From Flavobacterium sp. (lineage in GTDB: Bacteria; Bacteroidota; Bacteroidia; Flavobacteriales; Flavobacteriaceae), in NCBI RefSeq assembly GCF_027483985.1, contig NZ_JAIXTJ010000057.1:23409-87408 (forward strand): a stretch of DNA of 64,000 nt, in the 5' to 3' direction. Positions within the stretch are counted from its first letter, which is position 1; each line of letters begins with the position of its first letter. Positions 42,901-51,582 of the stretch are shown here, one piece after another. The notes under the pieces were generated by a model. That model was not told the DNA's origin and ran no database searches. It worked only from the letters and a program-made list of their open reading frames with translations. The position numbers and the translations under genes are program-made.

Positions 42901-45609
42901 AATTATTTAGTTCGTGTTTCCGATCCAAATGATGGTCACGCTACAGGAACACGAGTTTATATTGACTCTCCATATTGGTCTGCTCGTTCTAAAAATGAAG
43001 ATGGAAAAGCTGCCACAATGTTACGTTTTTCAACCGATAAAGAGAAATATGCTGTTGGTGAAACTGCCAAAATATTCTTCCCATCAAGTGAAGGCGGAAG
43101 AGCTTTAATTTCTGTAGAAAACGGAACTAAAGTCGTGAAAACACTTTGGGCAAAAACCAAAAAAGGTGAAACTACTGTCGAATTACCAATTACAGGTGAA
43201 ATGGCGCCAAATGTTTACATCAATGTAACTTTATTACAACCACACGCATCAACCAAAAACGATTCACCAATAAGAATGTATGGAATTGTTCCAATAGAAG
43301 TTGTCGATAAAAACACAGTTTTGGAACCACAAATTTCAATGCCTGATGTTCTTCGTCCAGAGCAAACTGTGAATGTAAAAGTTTCTGAAAAACAAGGTAA
43401 AGCAATGACTTATACTATTGCTGTTGTTGATGAAGGTTTATTGGATTTAACGCGTTTCAAAACTCCAAATGCTTGGGATAATTTCTATACTCGCGAAGCT
43501 TTAGGTGTTAGAACTTGGGATATTTATGATGATGTAATTGGTGCTTATGGCGGAAAGGTAAATCAAGTTTTTGCCATTGGTGGAGATGCCGATTTAGGTG
43601 GCGGAAAAGCAAAAAAAGCCAATCGTTTCAAACCAGTGGTGATGTATTTCGGACCATTTGAATTAGGAAAAGGCGATTCTAAAACGCATCAAATTAAACT
43701 TCCAAAATACATTGGTTCCGTTCGTACTATGGTTGTTGCTGCCAATAAAGAAAATAGCGCTTACGGAATGGCTGAAAAAGCAACGCAAGTAAAAAGTCCG
43801 TTGATGGTTTTGGCTTCGTTGCCACGAAAAATTTCTCCTTCAGAAAATGTTACGATTCCAGTAACGCTTTTTGCAACAGAGAAAAACATCAAAAATGTAA
43901 CACTTCAAATCAAAACTAATAATGCTGTTAGAGTTCTTGGAAAAGCAAGCGAAATTGTAAAATTCACCGAACCTGACGAAAAAATGGCGTATTTCAATTT
44001 AAGCGTTGGAAATATCACAGGAATTGGAAAAGTACAAATTATCGCCACATCAGGAAAAGAAAAATCTACTTATGATGTTGAAATTGATGTGATGAATCCG
44101 AACCCAGTTACAACAACTTACACTGATATAATTATCGAACCAAATAGTTCTAAAAAAATCTCTTGGGATTTATTTGGAGTAACCGGAAGCAACAAATCTA
44201 AAATAGAAGTTTCATCGGTTCCAACGGTTGATTTTAGCCGAAGATTAGATTATTTGATTCAATATCCACACGGTTGTGTTGAACAAACCACATCATCGGT
44301 TTTTCCACAATTGTATTTGAATGATGTAATGGATTTAGACGCGACTTACAAACAAAGAATTCAGAAAAATGTAACCGCAGGAATCCAAAAATTAGGAAAT
44401 TTCCAAGTGGCGAATGGGGGATTTGCTTATTGGCCAGGCAATGCCGAAGCAGACGATTGGGGAACTTCTTATGCAGGACATTTCTTGATTGAAGCAGAGA
44501 AAAAAGGCTATGTTTTACCAATTTCTTTCAAAAATAAATGGATTTCCTATCAAAAGAAAATGGCAAAACAATGGCGTTTTGAAAAACAATATGGCAACGA
44601 TTTTGCACAAGCCTATCGTCTTTACACTTTAGCTATTGCAGGTTCAGCCGATTTAGCGTCGATGAACAGACTTCGTGAAACAGTTGGAATTTCTAACGAA
44701 AGTAAGTTGCGTTTGGCTGCAACTTATGCTATTATCAAACAAAATTCGGCTGGTTTGGCCTTATTGAGTAAATCAATGATTGACGAACAAAACGAAGATG
44801 GTTATTACTATTATTATGGTTCAAACGAAAGAAATCGTGCGATGGCATTGGAAACATTGGTGTTGTTAGGTCAAAAACAAAAAGCTTTTGCAATGGCAAC
44901 TAAATTGGCTAAAAATCTTTCAAGCAACCAATGGATGAGCACGCAAACAACTGCTTACGGATTATACGCAATGTCAAAATTTGCACAAAGTAATGGTAGC
45001 AAAGGAGTTTCTGTTCAATATACTAATGGTGGAAAATCAGTTGTGATTAATACGAATAAGACTGTTGCACAAAGAAATTTAGCTTTAGTTTCTGGAAATA
45101 ATTCGGTTACAATTAAGAATAACAGAAACAATACAATTTTTGTTCGTGTCTTAAACAGTGGAATTCTTCCTGTTGGAAAAGAAAATGTTGTACAAAACAA
45201 CTTGACTGCCAACGTAGTTTTCAAAGACCGAAAAGGTAAAGCAATATCAGTAACGAAAATCGTTCAAGGAACCGAATTCATTGCAGAAGTTACGCTAACC
45301 AATCGTAAAAACGAACGAGTTGAAAACATTGCACTTTCGCAAATTCTACCTTCAGGATTTGAAATTGTAAATACAAGATACACTGAATTTGGCGAATCAA
45401 CTTCCAATGTTGCAGATTACATCGACATTCGTGATGATAGAGCGAACTACTATTTCAGTCTTCGTGGTGGCGAAACAAGAACGTTCAAAATCTTATTAAA
45501 CGCTTCGTATTTAGGTAAATATTACTTACCAGGATTACAATGTGAAGCTATGTATGACAATGAATTCTTGGCTCGAACTAAAGGACAATGGGTTGAAGTG
45601 GTGAAGTAA
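39916..45609 (+). CDS. Alpha-2-macroglobulin family lipoprotein
   Basis: An 1897-residue protein, about the length of E. coli YfhM-type proteins. The lipobox LHSCSKK places it on a membrane; the start at 39916 gives a signal peptide. Several MG-type beta domains precede the thioester motif HGCVEQ (Cys1454-Gln1457), which can covalently trap proteases. A Ser/Val/Ala-rich linker (about 317-355) and an acidic, Tyr-rich insert (about 511-561) are unusual. Next to pbpC, the known pairing in many bacteria, where it is thought to protect the cell wall from host or competitor proteases. Confidence 0.95.
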   Translation: MKTSKLIGLFLAIFVLHSCSKKSAADFDSDFTLYKDYISSFSSGFVSVSSDIRVQLAFNKSDWKPNQELDEDLFDISPSISGKVVALSNNTIAFIPKDKLEQNTLYQITLHLSQINDKTPKELEDFKFSIKTIKQDFIVNTLDLQSYDPDTYYLNGTIKTADNLSFEDAQKLLKATQNGDDLKIIFDKATSTSTEFKFTIDKIKRFDDDSEITIAWDGDDADIEQEGEVKYPIPGKNQFKVLDIKIGDENNQSLLINFSDPLKRDQDFKGLIAIENTNNLKFATMGNVLKVFFSNEAKNSEVVKGNSTETITESVAAAVDSTSVAVDSAAVAVDTVAAYVEPVIEAVEEESNVQSFAGTKLVEVFQGIENEYGYKMKKNYSEKLQFEQIKPAVRLLKSGTILPSSNNLKINFQAANLNAVDVKVYKIYKNNIMQFLQNNELNGTRNLKQVGQSVAKKTIELKQNNLLDYTKWNTYALDISKIVTPEPGAIYRVEFSFKKKYSLYKCGNETPNNEEENDDSEEENEDDVNYSGNNYDYYYYEEDYDYRESLDPCTNYYYYNNTTIGTNILATDLGVIAKRGTDKSVVIAVSDIVSTDPISGATVTLYNYQQQKIADSSTDGDGMASFQLEKIAYFAIVTKGDQSTYVKLDDELSLSVSDFDVSGETLQKGLKGYLYGERGVWRPGDTLYLSFILNDNANKLPENHPIKIRVNDPSGKTVYQSVQKGTALSHYKFIVPTQSSAPTGNWEAVVSVGGARFYKSLKIETIKPNRLKIKNSFNDAVLSTSKNNVNNIQVLWLHGAVAKDLKTEVQAKFSQQVTTFKGFDKYVFDDPTRSFSTEEINIFSGKVDGNGRASIPIKPTLQGQAPGMLKAAFITKVYEQGGDVTTDVASTTYSPYQTYIGVKAPQPNKYGLLETGKANRFDIVAVSENGKPKSVQNLDVRVYKLESRWWWDASNDNLSNYSSSTSTIAYKNFRVSTDYSGKASVSFVVPENDWGNYLVRVSDPNDGHATGTRVYIDSPYWSARSKNEDGKAATMLRFSTDKEKYAVGETAKIFFPSSEGGRALISVENGTKVVKTLWAKTKKGETTVELPITGEMAPNVYINVTLLQPHASTKNDSPIRMYGIVPIEVVDKNTVLEPQISMPDVLRPEQTVNVKVSEKQGKAMTYTIAVVDEGLLDLTRFKTPNAWDNFYTREALGVRTWDIYDDVIGAYGGKVNQVFAIGGDADLGGGKAKKANRFKPVVMYFGPFELGKGDSKTHQIKLPKYIGSVRTMVVAANKENSAYGMAEKATQVKSPLMVLASLPRKISPSENVTIPVTLFATEKNIKNVTLQIKTNNAVRVLGKASEIVKFTEPDEKMAYFNLSVGNITGIGKVQIIATSGKEKSTYDVEIDVMNPNPVTTTYTDIIIEPNSSKKISWDLFGVTGSNKSKIEVSSVPTVDFSRRLDYLIQYPHGCVEQTTSSVFPQLYLNDVMDLDATYKQRIQKNVTAGIQKLGNFQVANGGFAYWPGNAEADDWGTSYAGHFLIEAEKKGYVLPISFKNKWISYQKKMAKQWRFEKQYGNDFAQAYRLYTLAIAGSADLASMNRLRETVGISNESKLRLAATYAIIKQNSAGLALLSKSMIDEQNEDGYYYYYGSNERNRAMALETLVLLGQKQKAFAMATKLAKNLSSNQWMSTQTTAYGLYAMSKFAQSNGSKGVSVQYTNGGKSVVINTNKTVAQRNLALVSGNNSVTIKNNRNNTIFVRVLNSGILPVGKENVVQNNLTANVVFKDRKGKAISVTKIVQGTEFIAEVTLTNRKNERVENIALSQILPSGFEIVNTRYTEFGESTSNVADYIDIRDDRANYYFSLRGGETRTFKILLNASYLGKYYLPGLQCEAMYDNEFLARTKGQWVEVVK

Positions 45610-45613
45610 ATTA

Positions 45614-45758
45614 TTAACCGCAAAGGCGCCAAGAAAGCGCAAGGTTCGCAAAGTCTATTTCAATAGGCTTGAGAATCAAGTGTAAAAAAAAATCAACTTT
45701 GCGGTTAATCAACTAATCTTAGCGAACCTTGCGAAAAAACTTTGTGCCTTTGCGGTAA
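45614..45758. repeat. Long imperfect palindrome of AAG-core 9-base repeats
   Basis: The left arm (45614-45653) has TTAACCGCAAAGGCGCCAAG and then GCGCAAGGTTCGCAAAG; the right arm (45719-45758) is the near reverse complement (AGCGAACCTTGCG and CTTTGTGCCTTTGCGG). A third half-arm, AACTTTGCGGTTAA, is in the middle. It fills the A2M-pbpC gap and could fold into a long hairpin in the transcript. Confidence 0.75.
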
Positions 45759-45766
45759 AATAAAAA

Positions 45767-48142
45767 ATGAAACAAAAACTCCAAGCGTTTCTTCAACGCA
45801 TTTTAAAATACATCAAAACCAACAAAAAGAAATCTGCAATTGCATTTATTCTTCTTGTAGTTTACTATTTTTCTTTGCCAAGAACACTTTTTGAAGAACC
45901 TTATTCCACTGTAATTGAAAGTAATGATGGCGAATTATTAGCAGCAAAAATTGCTCGTGATGGACAATGGCGCTTTCCTGCCAAGGATAGTATTCCAGAT
46001 AAATTCAAAAAATGTATAACGTATTTTGAAGATGAACATTTCAATTACCATTGGGGTTTTAATCCTGTGGCAATGGTTAAAGCTGTTCAACAAAATCGAA
46101 CCGCAGGAAAAGTAGTTCGAGGCGGAAGTACTTTAACACAACAAGTAATTCGTTTGTCTCGTAAAAATAAAAAACGTACTTACTTTGAAAAAGTAATCGA
46201 AATCATTCTTGCAACACGATTGGAATTCCGTCATTCAAAAGAAAAAATTTTAGAATTATATGCAGCTCATGCACCTTATGGCGGAAATGTTGTTGGACTC
46301 GAAATGGCTTCTTGGCGTTATTTTGGAGTGCAATCGCATCAACTTTCTTGGGCAGAAACAGCTACTTTGGCAGTTTTACCGAATGCTCCTAGTTTGATTT
46401 ATCCTGGTAAAAACCAACAAAAATTACTTAAAAAACGCAATACACTTTTGTTGAAATTACACAACGAAAAAGTGATTGATAAAATGACATATCAATTGTC
46501 AATTGAAGAACCGTTGCCTCAAAAACCTTATAATGTTCCGCAAATTGCACCTCATTTATTACAACGTGTTGCCAAAACTGACGAAGGAAAACGCATTAAA
46601 ACTACGGTTGATATTTCGTTGCAAAATCGTGTGAATCAAATCGCTGCTTATTATTACAATCAATACAAGCAAAATGAAGTGCATAACTTGGCGATTATGA
46701 TTATTGACATTCAAAATCGTAACGTAATTAGTTATGTTGGAAATTCCCCAACGGATAAGAATCACGATAAAGATGTTGATATTATTTCGGCTCCACGAAG
46801 CACAGGAAGTATTTTAAAACCTTTACTTTATGCGTCGATGTTAGATTCGGGTGAACTTCTTCCAAATACTTTGGTTGCTGATATTCCAACGCAAATTTCG
46901 GGTTATGCACCACAGAATTTTAATCTAACTTTTGATGGCGCAGTTCCGGCACAACGAGCTTTGTCGCGTTCGCTGAATATTCCTGCAGTTTTGATGTTAC
47001 AAGAACACGGCGTGAATAATTTTTATGAATTACTTCAAAAATTCCAACTGAAAAACATCAATAAAAGACCAGATCATTACGGATTATCTTTAATTCTTGG
47101 TGGTGCAGAAAGCAATCTTTGGGATTTGTGTAGAACGTATGCTAATCTTTCTTCAACCGTTAACTATTTCAATAAAACAAAAGGAAAATATAGAAATAAA
47201 GAATTTTCCGAGTTGAATTACGTTAACGGATTTGAACAAGATTATGGCGATGAAACCAATCAAAAGCCTATACTTGGTGCTGGTTCCATTTATTTGACTT
47301 ACAACGCAATGAAAGAAGTTAATCGTCCAGAAGGCGATGAAGCTTGGCGATTCTATGATTCGTCATTAGATATTGCTTGGAAAACAGGAACTAGTTTCGG
47401 AAATCGTGATGCGTGGGCAATTGGAACCAATTCAAGATACGTCGTTGGCGTTTGGGTTGGCAATGCTTCTGGCGAAGGACGGCCACAATTGACAGGAGTT
47501 GATAGTGCTGCACCAATATTGTTTGATGTTTTTAATTTATTACCACGAAAAGCGTTTTTCAGTCCGCCATTGAATGATTTAGAATATGCTGATGTTTGTA
47601 CTAAAAGTGGTCATTTAGCACAAGATGATTGCCCGAAAACCAATCAATTGATTCCTAAAAATGGTAAAAAAACTAGTTTTTGTCCGTATCATAAATTGGT
47701 TCATTTGGATGCTTCACAACAATATCGAGTAAACAGCAGTTGCGAAAATGTAGACAATATTGTCATTAAAAAATGGTTTGTTTTGCCACCAGTTATGGAA
47801 TGGTATTACAAAAGTCAACACATAGATTACATGCCATTACCACCATTTCGCGCCGATTGTCAACAAACACAACAAGCGTCAATGGATTTTATTTATCCAA
47901 AAACAAACAGCAAAATATACCTCACCAAAAATTTTCAAAGTAAAGTACAACCTGTAATTCTAAAAGTGGCACATTCCAACAAAGAAGCCAAACTTTTTTG
48001 GTATGTTGACAACGTTTATAAAGGCGAAACCCAAACGTTTCACGAAATGCAAATTGAAGCCAATACCGGTTTTCATTACATCACGGTTGTAGATGAATTT
48101 GGGAATGAAATTAATAGAAAAGTTGAATTTGTTAGAGATTAG
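45767..48142 (+). CDS. pbpC: Penicillin-binding protein 1C
   Basis: A 791-residue bifunctional peptidoglycan synthase. An N-terminal membrane helix (about 22-40) is followed by the transglycosylase domain (EDEHFNYHWGFNP, then GGSTLTQQVIRLSR) and the transpeptidase domain with Ser348 in SxxK (STGSILKP, Lys351) and WKTGTS later. The C-terminal about 95 residues match the PBP1C-specific BiPBP_C domain. It follows the alpha-2-macroglobulin gene, the typical pair. Confidence 0.95.
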   Translation: MKQKLQAFLQRILKYIKTNKKKSAIAFILLVVYYFSLPRTLFEEPYSTVIESNDGELLAAKIARDGQWRFPAKDSIPDKFKKCITYFEDEHFNYHWGFNPVAMVKAVQQNRTAGKVVRGGSTLTQQVIRLSRKNKKRTYFEKVIEIILATRLEFRHSKEKILELYAAHAPYGGNVVGLEMASWRYFGVQSHQLSWAETATLAVLPNAPSLIYPGKNQQKLLKKRNTLLLKLHNEKVIDKMTYQLSIEEPLPQKPYNVPQIAPHLLQRVAKTDEGKRIKTTVDISLQNRVNQIAAYYYNQYKQNEVHNLAIMIIDIQNRNVISYVGNSPTDKNHDKDVDIISAPRSTGSILKPLLYASMLDSGELLPNTLVADIPTQISGYAPQNFNLTFDGAVPAQRALSRSLNIPAVLMLQEHGVNNFYELLQKFQLKNINKRPDHYGLSLILGGAESNLWDLCRTYANLSSTVNYFNKTKGKYRNKEFSELNYVNGFEQDYGDETNQKPILGAGSIYLTYNAMKEVNRPEGDEAWRFYDSSLDIAWKTGTSFGNRDAWAIGTNSRYVVGVWVGNASGEGRPQLTGVDSAAPILFDVFNLLPRKAFFSPPLNDLEYADVCTKSGHLAQDDCPKTNQLIPKNGKKTSFCPYHKLVHLDASQQYRVNSSCENVDNIVIKKWFVLPPVMEWYYKSQHIDYMPLPPFRADCQQTQQASMDFIYPKTNSKIYLTKNFQSKVQPVILKVAHSNKEAKLFWYVDNVYKGETQTFHEMQIEANTGFHYITVVDEFGNEINRKVEFVRD

Positions 48143-48218
48143 GAGCGAATGGTTTGCGAATTTTTGGTTTCCCTATTCCTGCTTTTCGTTCTACTTCGTG
48201 CCACTACAATCAGGGCTA
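48141..48218 (-). ncRNA. TAGCCC dispersed element, copy E (short form)
   Basis: On the minus strand: TAGCCCTGATTGTAGTGG, then CGAAAAGCAGGAATAGGG and a 3' end CCATTCGCTCCTAA. The middle is shorter than in the other copies. It lies between the ends of pbpC (+) and hipA (-). Confidence 0.5.
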
Positions 48219-48257
48219 GATTGGTTTTGTCTTTTATGAAGTTCAAGTTTCAAAAAA

Positions 48258-49475
48258 CTAAATTTTTAAATTACCACTAATCAGTTTCATAGAATCTTTT
48301 GTAATACCAATAGTATTTGCTAAACTATTAAATTCAGAGATAGAATCTCTAACTTCTTCAAAAATTGGATTTGGATTTTTAATTCCGAAATGCTTGGCAA
48401 GTTCTTTTAAATGTTCAATCGTTGGATTCTTACTTTCACCTGCTACAGTTGTGCTATGAAATCCAAAAGAGGAATTCGAAAACGTTAAATCATAAGCTGG
48501 TGCAAATTTCCAATTCCCATTTTTATCCATTAGAAACGAGAAGTTTTTACTATGATCATCTCTGTTGTGTGCTAAAACATTGAAAGTCGCTAATCGCAAC
48601 ACTTTTGCATAAGCATTAAAATCTTTTTCAAGTGTAAAAGCGCAATCCATAATGTGTCCGTAATCTAACGTACTCATTCTGAAATTATCGTGTAATAATC
48701 CACAAACCGAATGAAGATGTAATTTTTCATTTTTAATTCTATCAAATCGTTTACTTCCAAAAAAATAGTTCCCGTTTTTGCTTTTAAATAATCTAAATTC
48801 GTTTACTTCAATTCCAGCATTTTTCGCCATTTGATTGTATGTAAATTCAATTGTAGCAATATCTTTCAAATCGTTTGAAGAAGGAAATTTTATGATCCAA
48901 TGTTCAAATCCATCAGGTAAATCCGATTTTCCATAAAGCAATTCTTCTGTCTTTGGGTTAAATCCAACTAAAATTTTTGGTCTTGCTCCACCAGAAGAAC
49001 CACCAAGTTGGAACAACTCCTCTATTACATCTTCTGAAGTCCCACTTAAAACCGTTTCAATTTCATTAGAAATTACATCTAAATCTATTTGACGCAAATC
49101 ATTATAATCGTTTTCATATTCTGGCTGATAAGTAATCGCTCCAACAGCATTTTTATCAATATAAGCCAATCTGTCTAAAGGTGAAATGTCTTTGAGATTT
49201 ACACCTAATGAAAGTAATTTTCTGTCAAGTAATAATTTTCCCCAACCGTCAGGAATTGAATCTGAAAACACACCAAAAAGACCATCAAAATGTTGTTCTT
49301 TTGGAACTAAAATTTCATTAGATAATTTCATTTTAAAAGGAGAAATTTCTAATCCATTTGCAACAAAATCGGGATGATATTTAAAATAAACTTTACCCTC
49401 ATTTTCAATCATATCGCCAATTTCAATCTTTGTTTCAAGATTTAAAAATGCTTTTATATTTTTAATCTTTCCCAT
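48258..49475 (-). CDS. hipA: HipA family serine/threonine kinase toxin
   Basis: A 405-residue HipA-type kinase. GGSSGGARPKILVG near residues 154-167 is the loop with the autophosphorylation Ser; AHNRDDHSKNFSFLMD is the catalytic Asp/Asn motif and the later YDLTFS holds the metal-binding Asp. In E. coli HipA phosphorylates glutamyl-tRNA synthetase and causes growth arrest. The partner HTH gene lies 3 bp upstream. N-terminal lobe length is normal. Confidence 0.9.
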   Translation of the reverse strand: MGKIKNIKAFLNLETKIEIGDMIENEGKVYFKYHPDFVANGLEISPFKMKLSNEILVPKEQHFDGLFGVFSDSIPDGWGKLLLDRKLLSLGVNLKDISPLDRLAYIDKNAVGAITYQPEYENDYNDLRQIDLDVISNEIETVLSGTSEDVIEELFQLGGSSGGARPKILVGFNPKTEELLYGKSDLPDGFEHWIIKFPSSNDLKDIATIEFTYNQMAKNAGIEVNEFRLFKSKNGNYFFGSKRFDRIKNEKLHLHSVCGLLHDNFRMSTLDYGHIMDCAFTLEKDFNAYAKVLRLATFNVLAHNRDDHSKNFSFLMDKNGNWKFAPAYDLTFSNSSFGFHSTTVAGESKNPTIEHLKELAKHFGIKNPNPIFEEVRDSISEFNSLANTIGITKDSMKLISGNLKI

Positions 49476-49478
49476 AAT

Positions 49479-49757
49479 TTATTGCTTGAATAATTTCTCT
49501 ATTTTCTTTAAGTCTTCGTCAACTACAAAGACTTCTTCAAAATCATCTAATCGATCAAAAAGATGCGCTAATTTCAATAACGATTCTAACGAAATTTGTC
49601 CAGTATATTCAAATCGTTTTAAACTGCCCAAAGAAACTCCAGATTTATCAGCCAATTCAGCTTGTGATAGCTTCTTGTATTTTCTCAACTTTTTAAATCG
49701 TTCTGCTAATACTAATTGAACTTGAGAAGGTGTTTTATTAATAGAATAATTTTTCAT
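49479..49757 (-). CDS. hipB: HipB-like XRE family antitoxin
   Basis: A 92-residue protein with a helix-turn-helix of the XRE type: LAERFKKLRKYKKLSQAELADKSGVSLGSLKRFEYTG. It should bind and silence the hipA kinase and repress its own promoter. The start at 49757 (MKNYSINKT) is preferred because the -7 element at 49776-49783 puts the transcript start close to it, ahead of which the longer version at 49778 would begin. Two operator-like repeats surround the promoter. Confidence 0.9.
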   Translation of the reverse strand: MKNYSINKTPSQVQLVLAERFKKLRKYKKLSQAELADKSGVSLGSLKRFEYTGQISLESLLKLAHLFDRLDDFEEVFVVDEDLKKIEKLFKQ

Positions 49758-49759
49758 TT

Positions 49760-49814
49760 TAGCCAATATATTATACAAATATAACTTATTTAATATTACA
49801 TAGCTAATATATTA
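49760..49814 (-). promoter_or_regulatory. hipBA promoter with two operator repeats
   Basis: The -7 element TATATTTG (minus strand, 49783-49776). Direct repeats TAGCCAATATATTA (49760-49773) and TAGCTAATATATTA (49801-49814) start 41 bp apart, about four helical turns; one covers the start site, the other the -33 region. The second holds the perfect palindrome TAATATATTA. This is the expected layout for HipB autoregulation. Confidence 0.65.
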
Positions 49815-49844
49815 TCCAAAAATATATTTTGAAAACTGTTGCAC

Positions 49845-49993
49845 TAGCCCAGATTGCAACGGAAATCCTTGTGAAAAGAAACACCAATTTTTCACGACAA
49901 AAATGAGCGACCAAAGAAGCTTATTTTTGGCATAGAAAAATGGTGTTTATTGAGCAAGATTGTAGTGTAAAGCTGGAAAAAGCTTCAAATAAA
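49845..49993 (+). ncRNA. TAGCCC dispersed element, copy C (longest, with internal hairpin)
   Basis: Starts TAGCCCAGATTGCAACGG, AAATCC, then the strong hairpin AAACACCAATTTTTC / GAAAAATGGTGTTT (one bulge), then GATTGTAGTGTAAAGCTGGA and a 3' end GCTTCAAATAAAG shared with copy D. It lies upstream of hipBA and downstream of rng, antisense to both. Confidence 0.6.
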
Positions 49994-49997
49994 GTAC

Positions 49998-50034
49998 AAA
50001 AAAAACCGCTACTCAATTAAGAATAGCGGTTTGT
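49998..50034 (-). terminator. Terminator of rng
   Basis: AAACCGCTA (50003-50011) pairs with TAGCGGTTT (50024-50032). On the minus strand it is followed by a run of eight T, directly after the rng stop codon. Confidence 0.9.
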
Positions 50035-50037
50035 TTT

Positions 50038-51582
50038 TTATTGAATTTCTTTTCCTTCTTGATCGAAGAAACGATATTCTAGGTACGTGTAAGCGTCACG
50101 AGGTATAATTTTCACCCATTTTTTATGTTCAAAAAGCCATTTTGAACGTATTGATGGAAAACCTTTTTTAAGGTATGCTGCCACGAAAGGATGAACATTA
50201 AGTTTTACTTTCTTGTGGTCTTTCATAATTTTTTCAAGTGAAAAAGTAATCTTGTCAATAATTTGGATTGGAGCATCGACGTCGCTACTCAAATTATTAG
50301 GATTTTCTTCTCTTGTTTCAATATTTACTTCAGGTCTTACTCTTTGTCTAGTAATTTGAACTAATCCAAATTTACTCGGTGGTAAGATCTTGTGTTTGGC
50401 TTTATCGTCTTCCATTTCATCTCTTAAGAAATTAAATAAAACTTGACGATTTTCAGGATTTTGCATATCGATAAAATCGACTACAATGATTCCGCCCATA
50501 TCTCGAAGTCTTAATTGGCGTGCAATTTCTGCAGCGGCAATCATATTAACTTCTAAAGCAGTATCTTCCTGATTGGTTGCCTTGTTAGAACGGTTTCCGC
50601 TGTTTACGTCAATAACGTGAAGAGCTTCTGTATGTTCTATAATCAAATAAGCACCTTTACTCATTGAAACGGTTCGTCCGAATGAGGTTTTTATTTGACG
50701 TTCTATATGGTATTTCTCAAAAATAGGAAGGTCTTTATTTTGATAAAGTTTAACCATATTTTGTTTTGTTGGAGCTATTTCGGCTATATAGTCCTTTGTT
50801 TCTTGGTACAACTCTTCATCATCTACTTGAATACCTGTGAAAGTATCGTTGAATATGTCTCTAAGCATTGAAGAAACTTTATTAAGTTCTCCTAACACTT
50901 TAGACGGATGATGAGCAGTTGGTAATTTCTTACACATTGCAAGCCACCTATCGTTTAGGTTTTGCAAATCTTTTTCTAATTCGGCTGTTTTTTTGCCTTT
51001 GGCTACTGTTCTCACAATAACACCAAACCCTTTTGGCTTGACTGCTAGCACCAATTTTTTCAATCGGTCTTTTTCGGCCTTGTCTTCTATTTTTTGAGAA
51101 ACAGAAACTCGGTCAGAAAAAGGTACAAGAACTAAATATCTACCTGCAAAAGAAAGCTCAGAGCTAATTCTTGGTCCTTTGGTAGAAATTGGTTCCTTAA
51201 CTACTTGCACTAAAACAGATTGATTGGCACTCAGAATATCTGAAATGGCGCCATCTTTATCAATCTCTTTTTCAAACTGAAAGTTTTTTAGGGAGAAATC
51301 TTTTATTTTACCTGCGCTTACAAGTTTAATGAATTTCAAATAAGAAGCTAATTGCGGACCTAAATCGTGATAATGTAAAAAGGCGTCTTTTTCGTAGCCA
51401 ACATTTACAAAAGCTGCATTTAATCCGGCAACAGGTTTCCTGATTTTGGCAATAAAGATATCACCCACAGCAAAACTGTTCTTTTTTTCTTCTTCTTTGT
51501 GTAATTCAATTAGTTTTCCATCTTTTAATAAGGCAAAATCTACAGCATCGTCATCCTTGCGAATGATTAATTCTTTATTCAT
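50038..51582 (-). CDS. rng: Ribonuclease G/E family endoribonuclease
   Basis: A 514-residue protein. Residues about 38-130 are the S1-like RNA-binding domain (GDIFIAKIRKPVAGLNAAFVNVGYEKDAFLH), and the catalytic core includes VIDVNSGNRSNKA and GGIIVVDFIDM with the metal-binding Asp residues. The zinc-link Cys pair of E. coli RNase E is not visible, and the long unstructured C-tail of RNase E is absent, so it is closer to RNase G. It processes rRNA and mRNA. The 30-residue gene and HU follow upstream on the same strand. Confidence 0.93.
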   Translation of the reverse strand: MNKELIIRKDDDAVDFALLKDGKLIELHKEEEKKNSFAVGDIFIAKIRKPVAGLNAAFVNVGYEKDAFLHYHDLGPQLASYLKFIKLVSAGKIKDFSLKNFQFEKEIDKDGAISDILSANQSVLVQVVKEPISTKGPRISSELSFAGRYLVLVPFSDRVSVSQKIEDKAEKDRLKKLVLAVKPKGFGVIVRTVAKGKKTAELEKDLQNLNDRWLAMCKKLPTAHHPSKVLGELNKVSSMLRDIFNDTFTGIQVDDEELYQETKDYIAEIAPTKQNMVKLYQNKDLPIFEKYHIERQIKTSFGRTVSMSKGAYLIIEHTEALHVIDVNSGNRSNKATNQEDTALEVNMIAAAEIARQLRLRDMGGIIVVDFIDMQNPENRQVLFNFLRDEMEDDKAKHKILPPSKFGLVQITRQRVRPEVNIETREENPNNLSSDVDAPIQIIDKITFSLEKIMKDHKKVKLNVHPFVAAYLKKGFPSIRSKWLFEHKKWVKIIPRDAYTYLEYRFFDQEGKEIQ

